Source of the DNA: Parasitella parasitica
Lineage: Eukaryota; Mucoromycota; Mucoromycetes; Mucorales; Mucoraceae
Direction: 5' to 3'
DNA: 64,000 nt
NCBI GenBank assembly: GCA_025201805.1
Contig: MU619311.1
Span: 14,567-78,566, forward strand
In this document: positions 33,780-46,231 of the stretch, piece after piece
Layout: every line of letters begins with the position of its first letter
Numbering within the stretch: the first letter of the stretch is position 1
The notes under the pieces: model-generated
Databases searched by the model: none
Seen by the model: the letters and a program-made list of their open reading frames with translations, nothing else
What the model was told of the DNA's origin: nothing
Translations under genes and position numbers: made by a program

Positions 33780-35336
33780 AATTAATAAAACATTCGATGT
33801 ATTGAGAGAGCCACTGTGTTCCTGAATTTTTCCAGTTGTGTTGATAGTGAAACATTCTTATACTCCTTCCTACATTCCGCTCATTGTACTGTCAATCTGT
33901 TTATCTCTCTCTGTGGTAAGACTAACTATGCTCTTTCTTGTCCTCGTAATAAGCTTGGCTCATTACAATTTTAGCTTATTCAAATTAAGATTCTGATAAC
34001 CCATCAAACTGAGAGTAGCTCTAAAATAGTAGGAGTGAGAAACGTATGCATTTCAATATTGCTGACTCATTGTCATGTTCATTCGTCAAAAACATGTTGG
34101 TTGTTCATTCTGTCCAATCAAAACGAAGCAAGAGATTAAAATGTACAAGTTAGGTTGTACCCTATAATGGTTGTACGAACCAAATGGCTACTCACATTAT
34201 GGTAACAATGCAATTGAGCTGCGACATTTTCATTGTCGCAAAAATTTAATGATCTCCCCCTGCTATTGTTTACTTGATTTGTGTAAATGTGGATTATTGA
34301 GTAAAATCATTCACGATCTTGTCAGTTGTAGAATGGATCAACGATCGTGGTATTACAGATTTCATGTTTTGGCTATTATACTATTAGCCAATTAGCTATC
34401 AGTCGCTTTTCCCTAACTCATTTCTAACCTTTCTAACCTTCTGTGCCCCTTGATGCCTACAGTCTTTGTTAATCCATTGATTTAACAAAGAGCCGTCGCC
34501 ATTCACAATGGAATACACAAGAATATTTTTCAGAGCTCAAATATCCTGGAACTTTGGCAAGGCTGACAGACAGGATAATTCGAGAGGTGCACAATTTCAT
34601 GTCTTAGACAGTTCCTCTTTATGACATGTTCTAAGTGATTTGTTGAATTGAGATTCATCCTAGGTACTATATTCACATTTTGTAATCTTCTAAATGATGG
34701 ATACAGATCTTTTTGCACGTCAGTATCAAAGGTAGACTCATATATGCTACAAAAGCTTGCCATTGCGATAAACAAAAGAGAAGTTTAACACAAGAAGATA
34801 ATATGTGTACATTCATCTCTTAATACAAGACTGCAATATTACAGATAAAAATGAAATTTGGAAGTCCATAGTTCAAGTGGTTAGAGCAGTGAAGATCATA
34901 TTTTTTTTTTCAGGCATTTATAAAGAAAACCATCACTTGGAACAAAAACAAACCACTTCTTTTTGCAGTCCTATTATTTCTCTTAAATTTGAGCATTAAT
35001 CAAAGGATAAACGTTTTTTTCGCAAAGCATAGATCAATGTAAATGAACCTGCTTCAGTCGTTGCAGTAGCAAATTCGCCTCAAGTTTTGAGTTGCAACTT
35101 GGTTCTTGTTTCAATGCACAGATCTTGAATTCTTTTAAGCGGGAGTGAAGGTTCTGGTTGGAATTATTTAGTATGGACACATGAAGAACTGCAATCTTTG
35201 GCTTTCTGTTGTTGTGCCATTCTTCCCTTTTTTAAACTCAACAGAAAATCCTATTATACTTTCAAAGAATGAAATGTATTTCAAGGCATGATTTTTTTTA
35301 CTCCTTTTTTCTTCTTTTCCTTCATATTACATTACA
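33780..35336. other. 1.6-kb intergenic region, no gene seen
   Basis: AT-rich, with no coherent frame on either strand. A T/C-rich stretch directly precedes the next ATG. Confidence 0.5.
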
Positions 35337-36963
35337 ATGAATAAATTAAAAACCGTATTTCAGCGTTCATCTCAAAAACAAAGTATAGTTCAAGATAGAC
35401 GGCCGCAACAATTTGTAAAAAGACATTCTTCTGTAACTGCACCTGCAGCACCAACAGCGCCTTCAATCTTTCCAAGCATCAGCACTTGTAATGGTGATCC
35501 ACCAGCCATTGGATTTGATGATTTGTCGGAAGTAGAGAAACCAGCGTATCGGTCATGGTGGAGAGATTTGGATCCGTTTAATTTGGGGAAAATCAATAAC
35601 CAAACCGTTTTGAAGTTCCTTAATGGATGTAGTCTGCAAGATGATAAACTGGAACAGGTAAGTTTATTTGTGCCATTCTTTCGCCGCAGCAATACAAACA
35701 AATTTATTGTAGATTCTGGTCCTGTTTGAGACTGCAGGCGATGGACTAAACAAGCTACAGTTTTTTGCTATGTTGCGTTTAATTGCTCATGCTCAAAATG
35801 GACGGAAAATCAGCGGAGCCCTTGTCTATTTAGGAGGTAACAAAAAAAAAAAAAAAGACATATTTAAGGTTACAAAGTAATAATCGATGGGGCTGATGAT
35901 TTAATTTTATTCCGTAGCTCCAATTCCCCATTTTCATTGTAATGCTATCGATGTTTTGATTAAATCAGACATTGTACCTCGACTACAGCAAGAGAATATT
36001 AGCAGCGATGAGAAAAACTCGCAAGAAAATGGACTAGAGATGATGCCAAATACAATGAAATCATCGCCACAAAGAAAATCTTGGTGGGGTCATGAAAAGC
36101 AACAGCAGATTGAAAGCCGGCGTTCTTCTATGGGCCCCTTTTCTGCACATCCACCTATACCAAACACCAGATACACATCTGAACCTGAAACTCCAACAAC
36201 TAGCTCAGGGCAAGATTATTTTTGCTCAATACCCTCAATCCATCATATTCCCAATCATGTTACCACTACTATTCTTAATGCACCTAATAGCCAACACCAG
36301 TGGCCTCAAACAATCCGCCGGGAATCAATTTCAACAAACGAAGCGGATGCTAATAATATGATACGACCTGTTTTCGCTAGCGCAATGGCGGCAACAGCTA
36401 CAATTACACCTGTAACACCAAATATTATACAATTAGAGGAGAAACAGCAATATACACACAACCGGTCTAGGTCTGCAGGCAATCCAAGTGATTTCAATCA
36501 TAATAATCCATATGAATTACCGTCAAGTCATGCACCAACGGAAGACCAATTGCCTTCAACCCGATCGTCACTATCATTGCATGAATTAAACACAGGCCAA
36601 ACCCTTTTATTGACGCAAAAGTTTGTTTACCAATCACCTTCAATTCGTAATCAAGCGCTATCCTCTGCAAACCCTTTCAACTTAACAGATGAGCAGCCGT
36701 TAACAAGTCCATTTGGCGACGAAAATCATAGTGATGAAGACGACCGACCAAACGACCTCATCAATTATAAACCCAACAAGCATTGCATACTCCCACCACC
36801 TGTACCTACTCAATCAACAAAACCCGCATTTCCAAAATACACAAGAACGAATAGCTTTCTTATCAAGCGAAGCCAGAGCACTGCGACCGTCGATCGGAAA
36901 GAAAATTTCAACAAGCATCAACGACATCAATCTACTGATGTAACCCAAGACATTTTATATTAA
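35337..36963 (+). CDS. EH-domain protein, likely endocytic adaptor
   Basis: Three exons (35337-35657, 35713-35836, 35918-36963) give 496 aa. An EH domain spans roughly residues 60-160. It shows SEVEKPAYRSWWRDLDPFNL, then INNQTVLKFLNGCSLQDDKL and, across the junctions, ILVLFETAGDGLNKLQFFAM and ISGALVYLGAPIP. EH domains bind Asn-Pro-Phe peptides in endocytic proteins. Unusually for an adaptor, the rest of the protein itself carries ANPFNL (about 36670), an NPF motif that could bind EH domains. It also has many Ser/Thr-Pro sites and Arg-x-x-Ser sites in a disordered tail. The EF-hand calcium loop looks degenerate (DPFNLGKINNQT). Confidence 0.85.
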
Positions 36964-37798
36964 ATAAATTCATAGTTTGAGAGAAAATTGGATGAAAATA
37001 TTATCATATCGAGGGACGACACCTTTTTGCAAGTTAATTTTATATTTAGATGAGCTGTCTTTCACCCTGAACGATGGCGAAAAAGAAAATGTATAACCTG
37101 AGGGAAGCAAAGATCGAGTTTTTTTAAACCTTTGTTCTGAAGGGGACAATGCACAGTTCTCGCCTTATGGTAGGCAATATTAAGAAATATACAATGTTAA
37201 TCAAACGGGTTTTTTTTTGGTGGAAGACATTGTGTATTATTACCACGAATAATCAAACATATCACATATATTTGCTCATAACTTGTGCTAAAATGACAGT
37301 AGAACCGTGATCTAACTTGGAAAACTTAGCATTGACTTGGCATTATCTCGAGGACACATTTGTATCCATGTTTTTATTGAAATATAGAAATTTATCTGCT
37401 GAAACCATACGAAAATAGCATATAAGCGCTGATAGGCTGCGATAAAGAGCAAAATAAACACAGTCTTATGCGCCATAAAAACAGGCATGATCATCGCTAT
37501 CTGAGCATAACTTGATTTCCACTGGGCGATGTCTCTATCAAACGTCTTTCTGTTTTCTGTAGCGGAGTTTTACATAAAGATCACGTGATTTTTTTTTTCT
37601 TATTTGGTAGTAGTATTGCGATGCTTATGATGCTGAAACTAAATGAGTTACTTATTATTTTTGATCATCATCGGTGGTGATAGCAGATTCCAAATCAATA
37701 AAACGCATTTCAGGAGTAGTATATTAAACCATTAAATACTGATAGTTCAGTGTTGATTGTGGAGCCGTTATAGGATTGTTGTATCCATAGAATACCAT

Positions 37799-38098
37799 TG
37801 ATGTGTCAATTTCCCAACCGGAAGCCAAACTCAAGTAAACTCAATCCTGAATAAAATTCAGGAACACATTCCAACGGATCATGTTCCTTATTTATAACTC
37901 AACATGACATGTTCATGGACAATAAATACAACCTATCGTTCCATTCTTTAAATCACACCATGTCTCAAATTTGTATTTCATCCTTCCGTCAGTCCATTTA
38001 GATTCACTAGTATATAAACCATCATTTTTTTCATGTAATAAACGAGATCTTTACCTGATTAATTCACAACCGTTTTATTTGAATAATTTCTCAATCTG
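37799..38098. repeat. Left arm of 300-bp inverted repeat
   Basis: It pairs with 38317-38616 as reverse complement. About 216 bp (37878-38093) are identical. The outer 80 bp carry roughly ten mismatches, for example GAAGCCAAAC against GAAGTCAAAC. Confidence 0.93.
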
Positions 38099-38316
38099 AT
38101 AACTCAGTACATTAAGATGTTGGCACATAATGCTGGTTCAAATAAATACATCCAGAAGAAGTATTTCTAATAAAAGTGTAAAACTCTGTGGCAGATTTAT
38201 TTTACTGACTGATTTGACAAAACAGTACCGATCGCTATGTTTTTCAAGTTTCATTTCGGTTCTACAGTTCATTTAAAAGTTATGACCAAATGTCTGTTCA
38301 ATATTTTGTGATTTAC

Positions 38317-38616
38317 CAGAATGAGAAATTATTCAAATAAAACGGTTGTGAATTAATCAGGTAAAGATCTCGTTTATTACATGAAAAAAATGATGGTTTA
38401 TATACTAGTGAATCTAAATGGACTGACGGAAGGATGAAATACAAATTTGAGACATGGTGTGATTTAAAGAATGGAACGATAGGTTGTATTTATTGTCCAT
38501 GAACATGTCATGTTGAGTTATAAATAAGGAACATGATTCGTTGGGATATGTTCCTGAATTGTGTTTAGGATTGAGTTTACTTGAGTTTGACTTCCGGTTG
38601 GGAAATTGACACATCA
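38317..38616. repeat. Right arm of 300-bp inverted repeat
   Basis: Reverse complement of the left arm, separated from it by a 218-bp AT-rich spacer (38099-38316). No transposase-like frame is present in the arms or spacer. Confidence 0.93.
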
Positions 38617-39532
38617 TTTTGTACATAACTTTTGGTAGACACGTATCGCAGCATTTACCAAGTAATCATCAGATAGTCATGATTATGGTTGTACTAATCA
38701 TTCCTAAGACAGTCCCTACTTTGGTTTGTACGAAAAGTCAATAGATGTTTATAAGTATATTTAAAATGAAAATCGCTGTTTTCTACTGACAACAACTTTG
38801 TATAAATATAGATCATTTCTTGTAGATTTTTTTGTTAATATAAATGTACAACAACTTCTGCCCATCATTATAATCTTAGTTTTGTGTCTGGTAAATTAAT
38901 AGTCTTTACTATTTCCTTTTTTCGTCTTATCAATCGTCTCTGATGTACTATTTTCGAGAATTGGAAGCACACAACAATATTGACTCTGTACATAATAACA
39001 AAAATTAAATGGACCCTACTCTATGACCCTTTCTTTTCCATGAGTGGCATACTATGATGCCTTTTTTGAACCTCTTTTATGAGAAATGCAAAATCGTAAA
39101 AGAGTAAATAGCGTATCCTCTTTTTAACATTTTCAGGTTGGGAATTTGTGTTGCTATTGTTCTTAAATGATCTGCTAAGCGGCTTTCTTGCGATGCAGAT
39201 GACAAATTTGACATGAAAGTCGATCCACTTAGTGGCCACAAACTAACTCGTTCGATAACTTTTTATTCAAGCAATAGCTTTTCTTTACATGACCTGAGAC
39301 TACTGCAGAGTAAGCAGATGAACATTTTTATACTAAATGTGCCATATAGTTTCAGTCTTATTTGATGAGGCATAATACATCTATCATATATTCAGATTGA
39401 AAACCCACATCAGGGCGAATCTATCAAGACATTATACTGCGCATACAGTCAGAATATAATGGATGCCACAGACAATTGAACATATAATATCCATCGGTCA
39501 TCGTGATGTAAGAAATTTATTAGATCAAGAAA

Positions 39533-40184
39533 CTACAGTTTCATTTTTAACAAGGCAAATGGGACGTTATTAAGGATCGTAGCACCGTCAGGAGGATGAA
39601 ATGGTGATCGCTCCATGGTGTCAACAAAGCCAAGCTTCTTGTACCATTCAATGAGCTCTGTTCTGTTTTCAAAGACAAGGATAGAACACACCGAATAATT
39701 GGCTTTCTTCATTTCGTCTAAACCTACCTGCAAAAGCTTTTTACCTAGACCTTTGGAGTGGTGGGACAGATCAATGGAGAACCTGCCAAGCATCCCATCT
39801 CCCTCTGGCAAGTCTCCATCCGAACAGCCACATTTTGATTCAATAGTCAATGTTCCAGCAACTGCCTTGTCATTGCCTTGCGTATCTCTTTCAAATAAGA
39901 ACAATTGGATGAGATTTCCAGCCACACTCTCACGGATATAGTTTTCCATTTCTTCTTTTGTGGTATGATAATTATTTACAATTTTCTTTACTGATGCCCA
40001 CCCATCTATACCACCAGCACACAACAAAACCATTAGAAACAATTGCCATCTCTGATACATAGCGGTGTACTGTACGGTTGTTTACTCCATAAGCTGCATT
40101 GAATATATCAGTTGCATGATGAACGTACTTTAAGTCCTCAAGGGTAGCTTTGCGAATATAGAAGTTAGGGAGAGTAGTAACCAT
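39533..40184 (-). CDS. GNAT-family N-acetyltransferase
   Basis: Two exons on the minus strand (40076-40184, 39533-40005) give 193 aa. The start IRKATLEDLKYVHHATDIFNAA is the usual GNAT beta1-alpha1 opening. After the splice comes GWASVKKIVNNYHTTKEEME. The acetyl-CoA site is HHSKGLGKKLLQVGLDEMKK (a Q/RxxGxG/A type loop, here S-K-G-L-G-K). The C-terminal LIEWYKKLGFVDT closes the fold, where the Tyr is the usual general acid. The intron is 70 nt; without it the reading frame breaks and the DGW block is lost. The acceptor amine is unknown. The longer upstream start at 40256 is possible but has no family-like residues. Confidence 0.85.
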
Positions 40185-40557
40185 AATGCGAGGGTGAGAA
40201 TTATTTGTTGAAAAGTTAGATTTTATATGACAGGAGCTAGTCATTGTCTTGCACAAGATTCTTCATTGTGACTCATTGACCCTGAAGTTCGGGATGAATG
40301 ATTATATCGTGCCGTGAATACCGAATACACGACATAGGCTTAAATTTTTAGCCTCTGAAGCTCATCAAAATGAAGATAAAAATCTACAGATAAACATTGA
40401 AAAGTATGCAAATATGAAGTTTTGAAATCGGGATATGATGTATACACGTTTATATAAAAGTAGATGCATATTTGTTTGAATGAGCGAACCACCTCCCTTT
40501 ATCCATTTCTTGTTTTTTTTTGTTTTTTTTGTTTTTTTTTTTTCTCAACAACTAGCA
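40185..40557. promoter_or_regulatory. Divergent promoter region (GNAT and WD40 genes)
   Basis: It contains a long T/TG-rich run (40511-40543) ending in a TAG just before the WD40 start, possibly a 5'-UTR intron acceptor. Confidence 0.45.
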
Positions 40558-41693
40558 ATGGCAAACGTGAGTCAGGAACCGGGTGCTTTTTTCCAAACAG
40601 ACGCGGAAATTGCAAAGCAAAAAGAAAAAGAAGCCAAGTACAATTATACCGAAGGCGATGCTATCAAGTTACCAAAAAAGGTTTTAAATATTTGTCTCGA
40701 CAAGGATCAAAAGTACCTATACGTGGCTGACGCAGGTCACCGAGTTGCAAAAGTATCCTTGGCTGTAGGTTACTGTTATGTCGAGAAAACTACAGTATTT
40801 TATTCATCACCTCAACATAGAGTTCAAAGGTTGTCAAAGCATTCAAAGGTCATACCGGCCCTGTTACGAGTTTAGCAGTAACGGACACACATCTGTGGAC
40901 AGGTTCTTGGGACAAAACAATCAAGAAATGGGATTTGAATACGGGTGATTGCATTGGAACATTGGAAGGACATACAGACTTTGTAAAATCACTCGTCTTG
41001 GTAGGCAATTTCCTTTATTCTGGTTCCTCTGATTGTTATCTCCGTCGATGGGATATTCATACACTTGAATGCAGAGGTGTAGAAAAGAAGCACAGTCGTG
41101 CTATCGAGAGTTTAGCGGCTACTGAAGATGGAAAATTCATATATTCTGCCTCATCAGATGGTAAAGTTTTAAAGTGGGATGCCAATACATTGCAAGTAGT
41201 TGGCGCTTTGGAAGGCCATGAAACCAGTATTTATTGTGTGCGTGTGTCGAATGATGATGTCTGGACAGCTTCAGCAGACAAAACTGTCAGAAGATTCAAT
41301 CAGCAAGGGGTTCAAGACATGGAGTTGGCGCATCCTGATCGAGTGAAATCAATTTTAATTGCAAACCCTTATATCGTGTCCGGCTCAAGCGATGATAGTA
41401 TTCGCGTATGGGATATTGGATCCACAAACTTGGTTTGTACCATTGAAGGACATTTTGATGAAGTGGGCTGTTTAGACATTGCTGGAGCTACACTTTACAG
41501 TGGTTCGTTGGATCAGTCGGTCAGAAAATGGTCTCTTACAAAAGAATCTATCAAGAAATACAATGAAACTAGAGAAGTCAAATTAAAGAGATTGGCTGCA
41601 GAAGAAGAAGAAAAGAAGAAAAAGGACAGTGGATTAACAGAGGAAGAAGAAAAAGAATTAGCTGAATTGATGTCGTCTGATAATGATGAATAA
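40558..41693 (+). CDS. WD40-repeat protein
   Basis: Two exons (40558-40764, 40821-41693) give 359 aa. Seven WD40-type blades can be counted. Examples are KAFKGHTGPVTSLAV...TIKKWD, GTLEGHTDFVKSLVL...LRRWD, SRAIESLAAT...KVLKWD, GALEGHETSIYCVRV...TVRRF, DRVKSILIAN...SIRVWD and TIEGHFDEVGCLDI...SVRKW. The N-terminus is charged (about 35 residues, Lys/Glu-rich). The C-terminal ~45 residues are a Glu/Lys helix ending in SSDNDE. It is probably a scaffold, and the partner cannot be inferred. The stop codon lies only 8 bp from the stop of the convergent membrane-protein gene. An alternative start at 40480 would add a hydrophobic, T-rich-encoded leader and seems unlikely. Confidence 0.88.
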
Positions 41694-41701
41694 ACAGTTT
41701 A

Positions 41702-42755
41702 TTATTTATGGCTTTTCTTCAGCTTCATTTTCATCAAGCCTCTCGAAAATTTACTAGGTTTTTTGAGGTCTTTTAAAGGGTATTTAGGCGCATTTTTTCT
41801 ATCTCTTGCGTATGACGATTGCAGTTCATCTAAATTATCATCCCAACGGGCATTTCTTACACGAGAACTCATGCTGTTGACATCTAAGCTTCTTGCACAT
41901 CTATTGACGATAAATCCAAACCACGTCTATTGTTTGGTTAGAAAATGTTTATCGTTCGATGGCCATTGTTTTTTACCATTGACAATCCACCCATAAAAAG
42001 ACAAATGGCTATTCCAATGATACCCGCCTCTACAGCTTGATCACAGTTGGCAAGACCATAAGTTTCGCCGTAATTTAAGCCTAATAAGGTGGTCGTGTAT
42101 CCTTCGACTGTTACATTGGCATTTTCGGTCTGGCTGTAATCTTGGCTGGGATTAGCTTTATTGCATGCTTCAGTTGTCTCTGCTCTATTTACAAGAGCTA
42201 AAATAAAAATGATGATTTGCCAAATGTAAACAATCAAAAACGTTATTAACCAAAACATCATTCTGTACATGACCATGAATCCATGACTTCCCTATTAAAT
42301 GGACGTTTGTGTGAACACATTGGCTTACATCCGGCTAAGCATGATTAACGTACCGCGAGACTAGCCATTAACCCAAATATACCGATAACTCCAACAACCG
42401 CTGAAGTAAAGTAATTAGTATATATGAAACAGACACTATCAAGCATGTTATTACCCAAGCTGATAATATAAATCCAAGGTAGTGCGGCATGAATAACAGC
42501 AAGATGGATCATCATAGCTATATGTTCAAACATTTTGTTAATAATCGCCTTTGTAAGTAGGGAACATTGTAATACTATACGGTTTCTATGCAAAAATGTA
42601 ATGGCGATAAGCACGCCTGAAACACCCTATACTTATATTTAGAGGCTATGCTTAGCAAATGATAAAAAAGACCATCTTACAACAATAATGAATGATATAA
42701 CAAATACTGCCCATCGAACAGGGAATATCCATAAACAAGTTTCTCTTCGAGTCAT
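41702..42755 (-). CDS. Multi-pass membrane protein of unknown function
   Basis: Four exons on the minus strand (42681-42755, 42354-42626, 41977-42291, 41702-41926) give 295 aa. I do not recognise the family. There are five hydrophobic stretches: WAVFVISFIIVVGVSGVLIA; a second around IAMMIHLAVIHAALPWIYII; AVVGVIGIFGLMASLA; FWLITFLIVYIWQIIIFILA; and AGIIGIAICLFMGGLSM. Between the last two lies a loop of about 60 residues with Cys and potential N-glycosylation sites (NPS, NVT). The C-terminal tail is basic and soluble (KKPSKFSRGLMKMKLKK). The topology suggests a small integral membrane protein of the secretory pathway or plasma membrane. The reading frame is clean across every splice. Confidence 0.8.
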
Positions 42756-43405
42756 TTTTCTTTCTCGCTTTGGTATATCTCAAAGGTTTGAAAAATAAAA
42801 TAAGAGAGAAAGAAGAAGCAGATAAGTACATTTTCACCTGTTGTTTATGATTTATTTTAATTCAACAAGACCATATAGCAATAGACAAGCGCATTGGAAT
42901 GCCGCGTAAAAGATTGAGCCTAATTAACTGTTGCAAATATCAACATTATGCTTTTTGAAAAAGTAACTCTCAATAGCATTACGCATATTCTTACGAGATA
43001 CTTCAGACAATAATACAACCTGATATATAATATCTTAGTACTTTAAAAGATTTGTAAATTGAACCCTGAATTAAATATAGTATTTGTTGTAGACGTCAGA
43101 TATCCAATTCTTTTGAATTATCTCTGAGTGGACCTAATTGTAAAGCGCATGAAAATCAGTTTCTGTGAAACAATACTGATCAGCTAAATCAGGCCCCATA
43201 CACAAACGTATGCAACCTTGTCAATAGGCCAATAGTGTACAAGAACCGCAAAGATTTTGAATACATAGACATTTATATTATAAATCATCGAAGACTTTAT
43301 TGAGAAACTTTGATTAAAAAATGGGATGAATAGGTTTATATAAAAGATACTTAGAGAATATATATAGAATTGTCTGCAGCGCATAGCACGTTGTATGTAG
43401 AGCTA
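42756..43405. other. Intergenic, no gene seen
   Basis: AT-rich upstream region of the membrane-protein gene. Confidence 0.45.
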
Positions 43406-43908
43406 TTATTGTGTAGAGTTGATAGCAGCTTGAGCGCCATTGAATGAATTCATAATATGGGCATAGCTAGGGTTACGCTTAGCAAACAAAGCAGCCATAC
43501 CATTGATATCATGTCTCCAGTCACGACCTATGATATTTCGCAAGCAAAAGCGAACCACTTCACCAGCTGAACACCAGCTTGTTGCATTCTCAACCAAGCA
43601 GCATCACGGACAGATTTATTGAATGTACCAAAAGCATCGGTAACAACAAAGACATATTAGCCAGATTCTTTAGCAGAAAGAGCTATAAATGTAACACGGA
43701 CATCAATGACAATACCAGAGATGATCAATTAACTCCTTACGGTGGCCTTGACAGCGTTCACAAACTCTTCAGAGTCCCATGCATTGATTTGACCTGGACG
43801 AGGAATGTAAGGAGAGCTAGGAAACATTACCTTGAGTTCAGGTAACATAGAAACATTAGGGCCGTCCTCATGGGAAGTTGTTAGGACAGTGCTAGCGTTC
43901 TGCAAACC
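43406..43908 (-). pseudogene. Isochorismatase-like cysteine hydrolase pseudogene
   Basis: The minus strand reads as a YcaC/isochorismatase-family hydrolase: LPELKVMFPSSPYIPRPGQI, then NAWDSEEFVNAVKAT, LIISGIVIDVRVTFIALSA, VFVVTDAFGTFNKSVRDAAW, and DWRHDINGMAALFAKRNPSY. It is broken by an in-frame stop after KATVRS (43729-43731), another at SG-stop-Y (43657-43659) and a frameshift plus stop before GRDWRHD (about 43520). The position of the catalytic Cys (normally D-V-C-V-T) is Arg here. The N-terminal part with the catalytic Asp is not recognisable. This is therefore a clearly dead copy; intact paralogues are likely elsewhere in the genome. Confidence 0.88.
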
Positions 43909-44341
43909 TTATTTAAAAATTGTCCGTCTGTACTAAAAGTTTAATTCGATGCATTTCAGTGACACCTACACCTTGTGGACTAACTGCAGTTTTCTTTAGG
44001 GACATAAACCTTAACTCTTTGCGCACGACTGTTCACATCAATCAAAATGAAAGTCAATTTGATTTTATACATCGCATTGCTATACGCTTTTTCTCTAATT
44101 CTTTTGTTTTTATTGTAATTCAAAACCTGCAATACATTTTGCCGAAAGTTTTTAAAAAAAAGAAAAAAAAAAAACTTGGCACCTTCTTTAACTGATATCA
44201 TTGGCAAATCATAGATTGACCTTTGCTCCTAACTGGTCCGGTTGGTCAGTGAAGCAAAGTTGTTTGGAAAATGAGAAAAGCTTTAAGAATAGACTTCTGT
44301 ACCTGTTCTTGTGTAATCTTTTTCTTTTAATCCACAACAAA
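43909..44341. other. Intergenic, upstream of CotH
   Basis: No gene. A short imperfect hairpin (CTTTGCT...AGCAAAG, about 44221-44259) is present. Traces of the pseudogene's 5' part may extend here but cannot be aligned by eye. Confidence 0.35.
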
Positions 44342-46231
44342 ATGAAAATATCTGCTGGTAATTCAAAATGAAAACGGAGCATTCAGACGAGACCTAACAT
44401 AATCTATATAGCTTTTGTATTTTTGACAGCTAATGTAGCCATTGCTGCCGCTCGGTCCAAGATGACCTTCAAAATCATTTCGCTTGCACCCGAAAATCAG
44501 ACTGTAGCTGTCATTGTAGACGACAAAATTTACCCATTGTTATCTGTAGATGGTGCTTCTAGTTTATTACACACTGGCAAAGCACCCATTTCCTCCAATG
44601 GATACCGATACGCATTGACCGATATGAACAATGCATCTAATATCATTGATAAGGAAAAGTTTCTCCGTAAACCTATCACCAATTCTAGTGAAACTTTGAA
44701 TGAATACTATGGAAGATCATGGAACTCAAAGTCTTTAGATCCGCTTCCAACTATTATGGACCCTCTGCCAATTATCAACCGCATTAAATCAGATCTACAT
44801 ATTGATGGTCAAATTCCAACAATTCATATCACCGGAAATCAGACCGCTATTGACTTTATTCATGCTAATGCTCAATCCGATATTGACATTCCCGACTTGA
44901 AAATGGCTTATATTAGGTTTGCATATAACAACAACTGTTAAACCGTAAATAGCAATTATTAACCCACTTTTCTATGCAGCCCTAACGAAGTTAAGTCTTT
45001 CACAAACATCACATTGGCAATCTCTGGTCACAGCACTCGTAGCAGTGACAAGCTCTCCTACAAGATTAAAATTCCTAAAGGCCAAGATCTTTATGATTAC
45101 CGCCGTCTCAAATTAAGAGCCATGGCGACTGATGCTTCGTATATGAGAGAACATATTGCCTATGATATTGCAAAGTCAGTTGGACTTTTTACTTCAGAAT
45201 ACAGTTATGTTCGTTTGTATATCAATGAACAAGCTATCGGCCTTTTTGGTCTTGCTGAGGTATTCAAGAACCCTTGGATTAGAAATGTATTTGCTGATGG
45301 TGACAAGGATTACAAACAAGGAGCTCTTTTTGCTGCTGAAGTTGGTGGAAGTATGCTAAGCGGCGGCATTCGTACTGGTTCTGCTGTACCGGGAAATGAC
45401 ATTACGAATTTTCCACCTGATGGCATGGGTGGCAACATGAGCTCCATGGGATCTACCTCTGATTTGTCTTATCTTGGCGATAATATTACTCTCTATTCTG
45501 GCTACTCTGTTAAAGAGGATCCTTCTTCTGGTACCGCTAATTACTCTCGTATTGCAGAATTAACCAAGTTTATCTCTGAGCAATCTAACAGCACCGCCAC
45601 TAATGACTCTGTTGCACTTTGGGAAGAGCATATGGATCTCACAAGTTTTTTAAGAGGTTTGGCTCTTGAAGTAGTCATTTCAAACTCTGATGGCTACTTT
45701 ACCATGGGCAACAACTATCTTTTATATGACGATTTAGAAAGCGAGCGACTTGTGTTCAGTGGCCAAGATTTTGATCTGACAATGGGTACATCTATTAACA
45801 ATGCGACTTTGATGAACAGTGGAAATTATTCGGAATTTCCTAATATACAGACTCGTCCATTTACCTCTCGTATGCTCGTTGTACCTGAGCTCAAAGAAGA
45901 ATTCGAAAATTTGATTCTCAATTATACTACTGGCATCGTCAATCCCAAAGTTTTGTACCCTCGTATTGAACAGCTTTATGATTTCCTTCAGGAAGATGTG
46001 GCCTGGGATAAATCTTTGCCTCGTGTCGCTGCAAGCAACTTTTCATCTTCCTCAGAACAAGGTGGTCGTGGTAAAGGAGGAGAAATAATGGATAATACTA
46101 ATACTACATTTCATGAAGCCGTTAATGGATCCAACGGAACTACTAACTCTAGAGACTCTCTTTCCCTCAAGAATTGGATTCAAATTCGTAGTGCCAACAT
46201 CTTGAGTTTTTTTAACGGAACTAACGCCTAA
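44342..46231 (+). CDS. CotH-family spore coat / kinase-fold protein
   Basis: Three exons (44342-44357, 44430-44916, 44980-46231) give 584 aa. CotH proteins are atypical protein kinases common on Mucorales spores and hyphae. Family blocks seen: SYKIKIPKGQDLYDYRRLKL, RAMATDASYMREHIAYDIAK (the RxxxxDxS...RE region), AIGLFGLAEVFKNPWIRN, DLSYLGDNITLYSGYSVKED, NYSRIAELTKFI and FSGQDFDLTMG (the DFD metal-binding block). Several N-glycosylation sites (NIT, NNAT, NYS, NGT) fit secretion. The signal sequence built from the 16-nt first exon (MKISAANVAIAAA) is short and weak, so the true N-terminus may differ. No GPI-type hydrophobic end is seen. Some relatives are adhesins; nothing here shows that this copy is one. 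Confidence 0.9.

Larger units (their letters stand above)
36964..39532. other. 2.6-kb gene-free region carrying a long inverted repeat
   Basis: No gene is seen on either strand; the short frames are noise. Its main content is the 300-bp inverted repeat listed separately. A palindromic E-box ATCACGTGAT is at 37580-37589. Confidence 0.6.
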
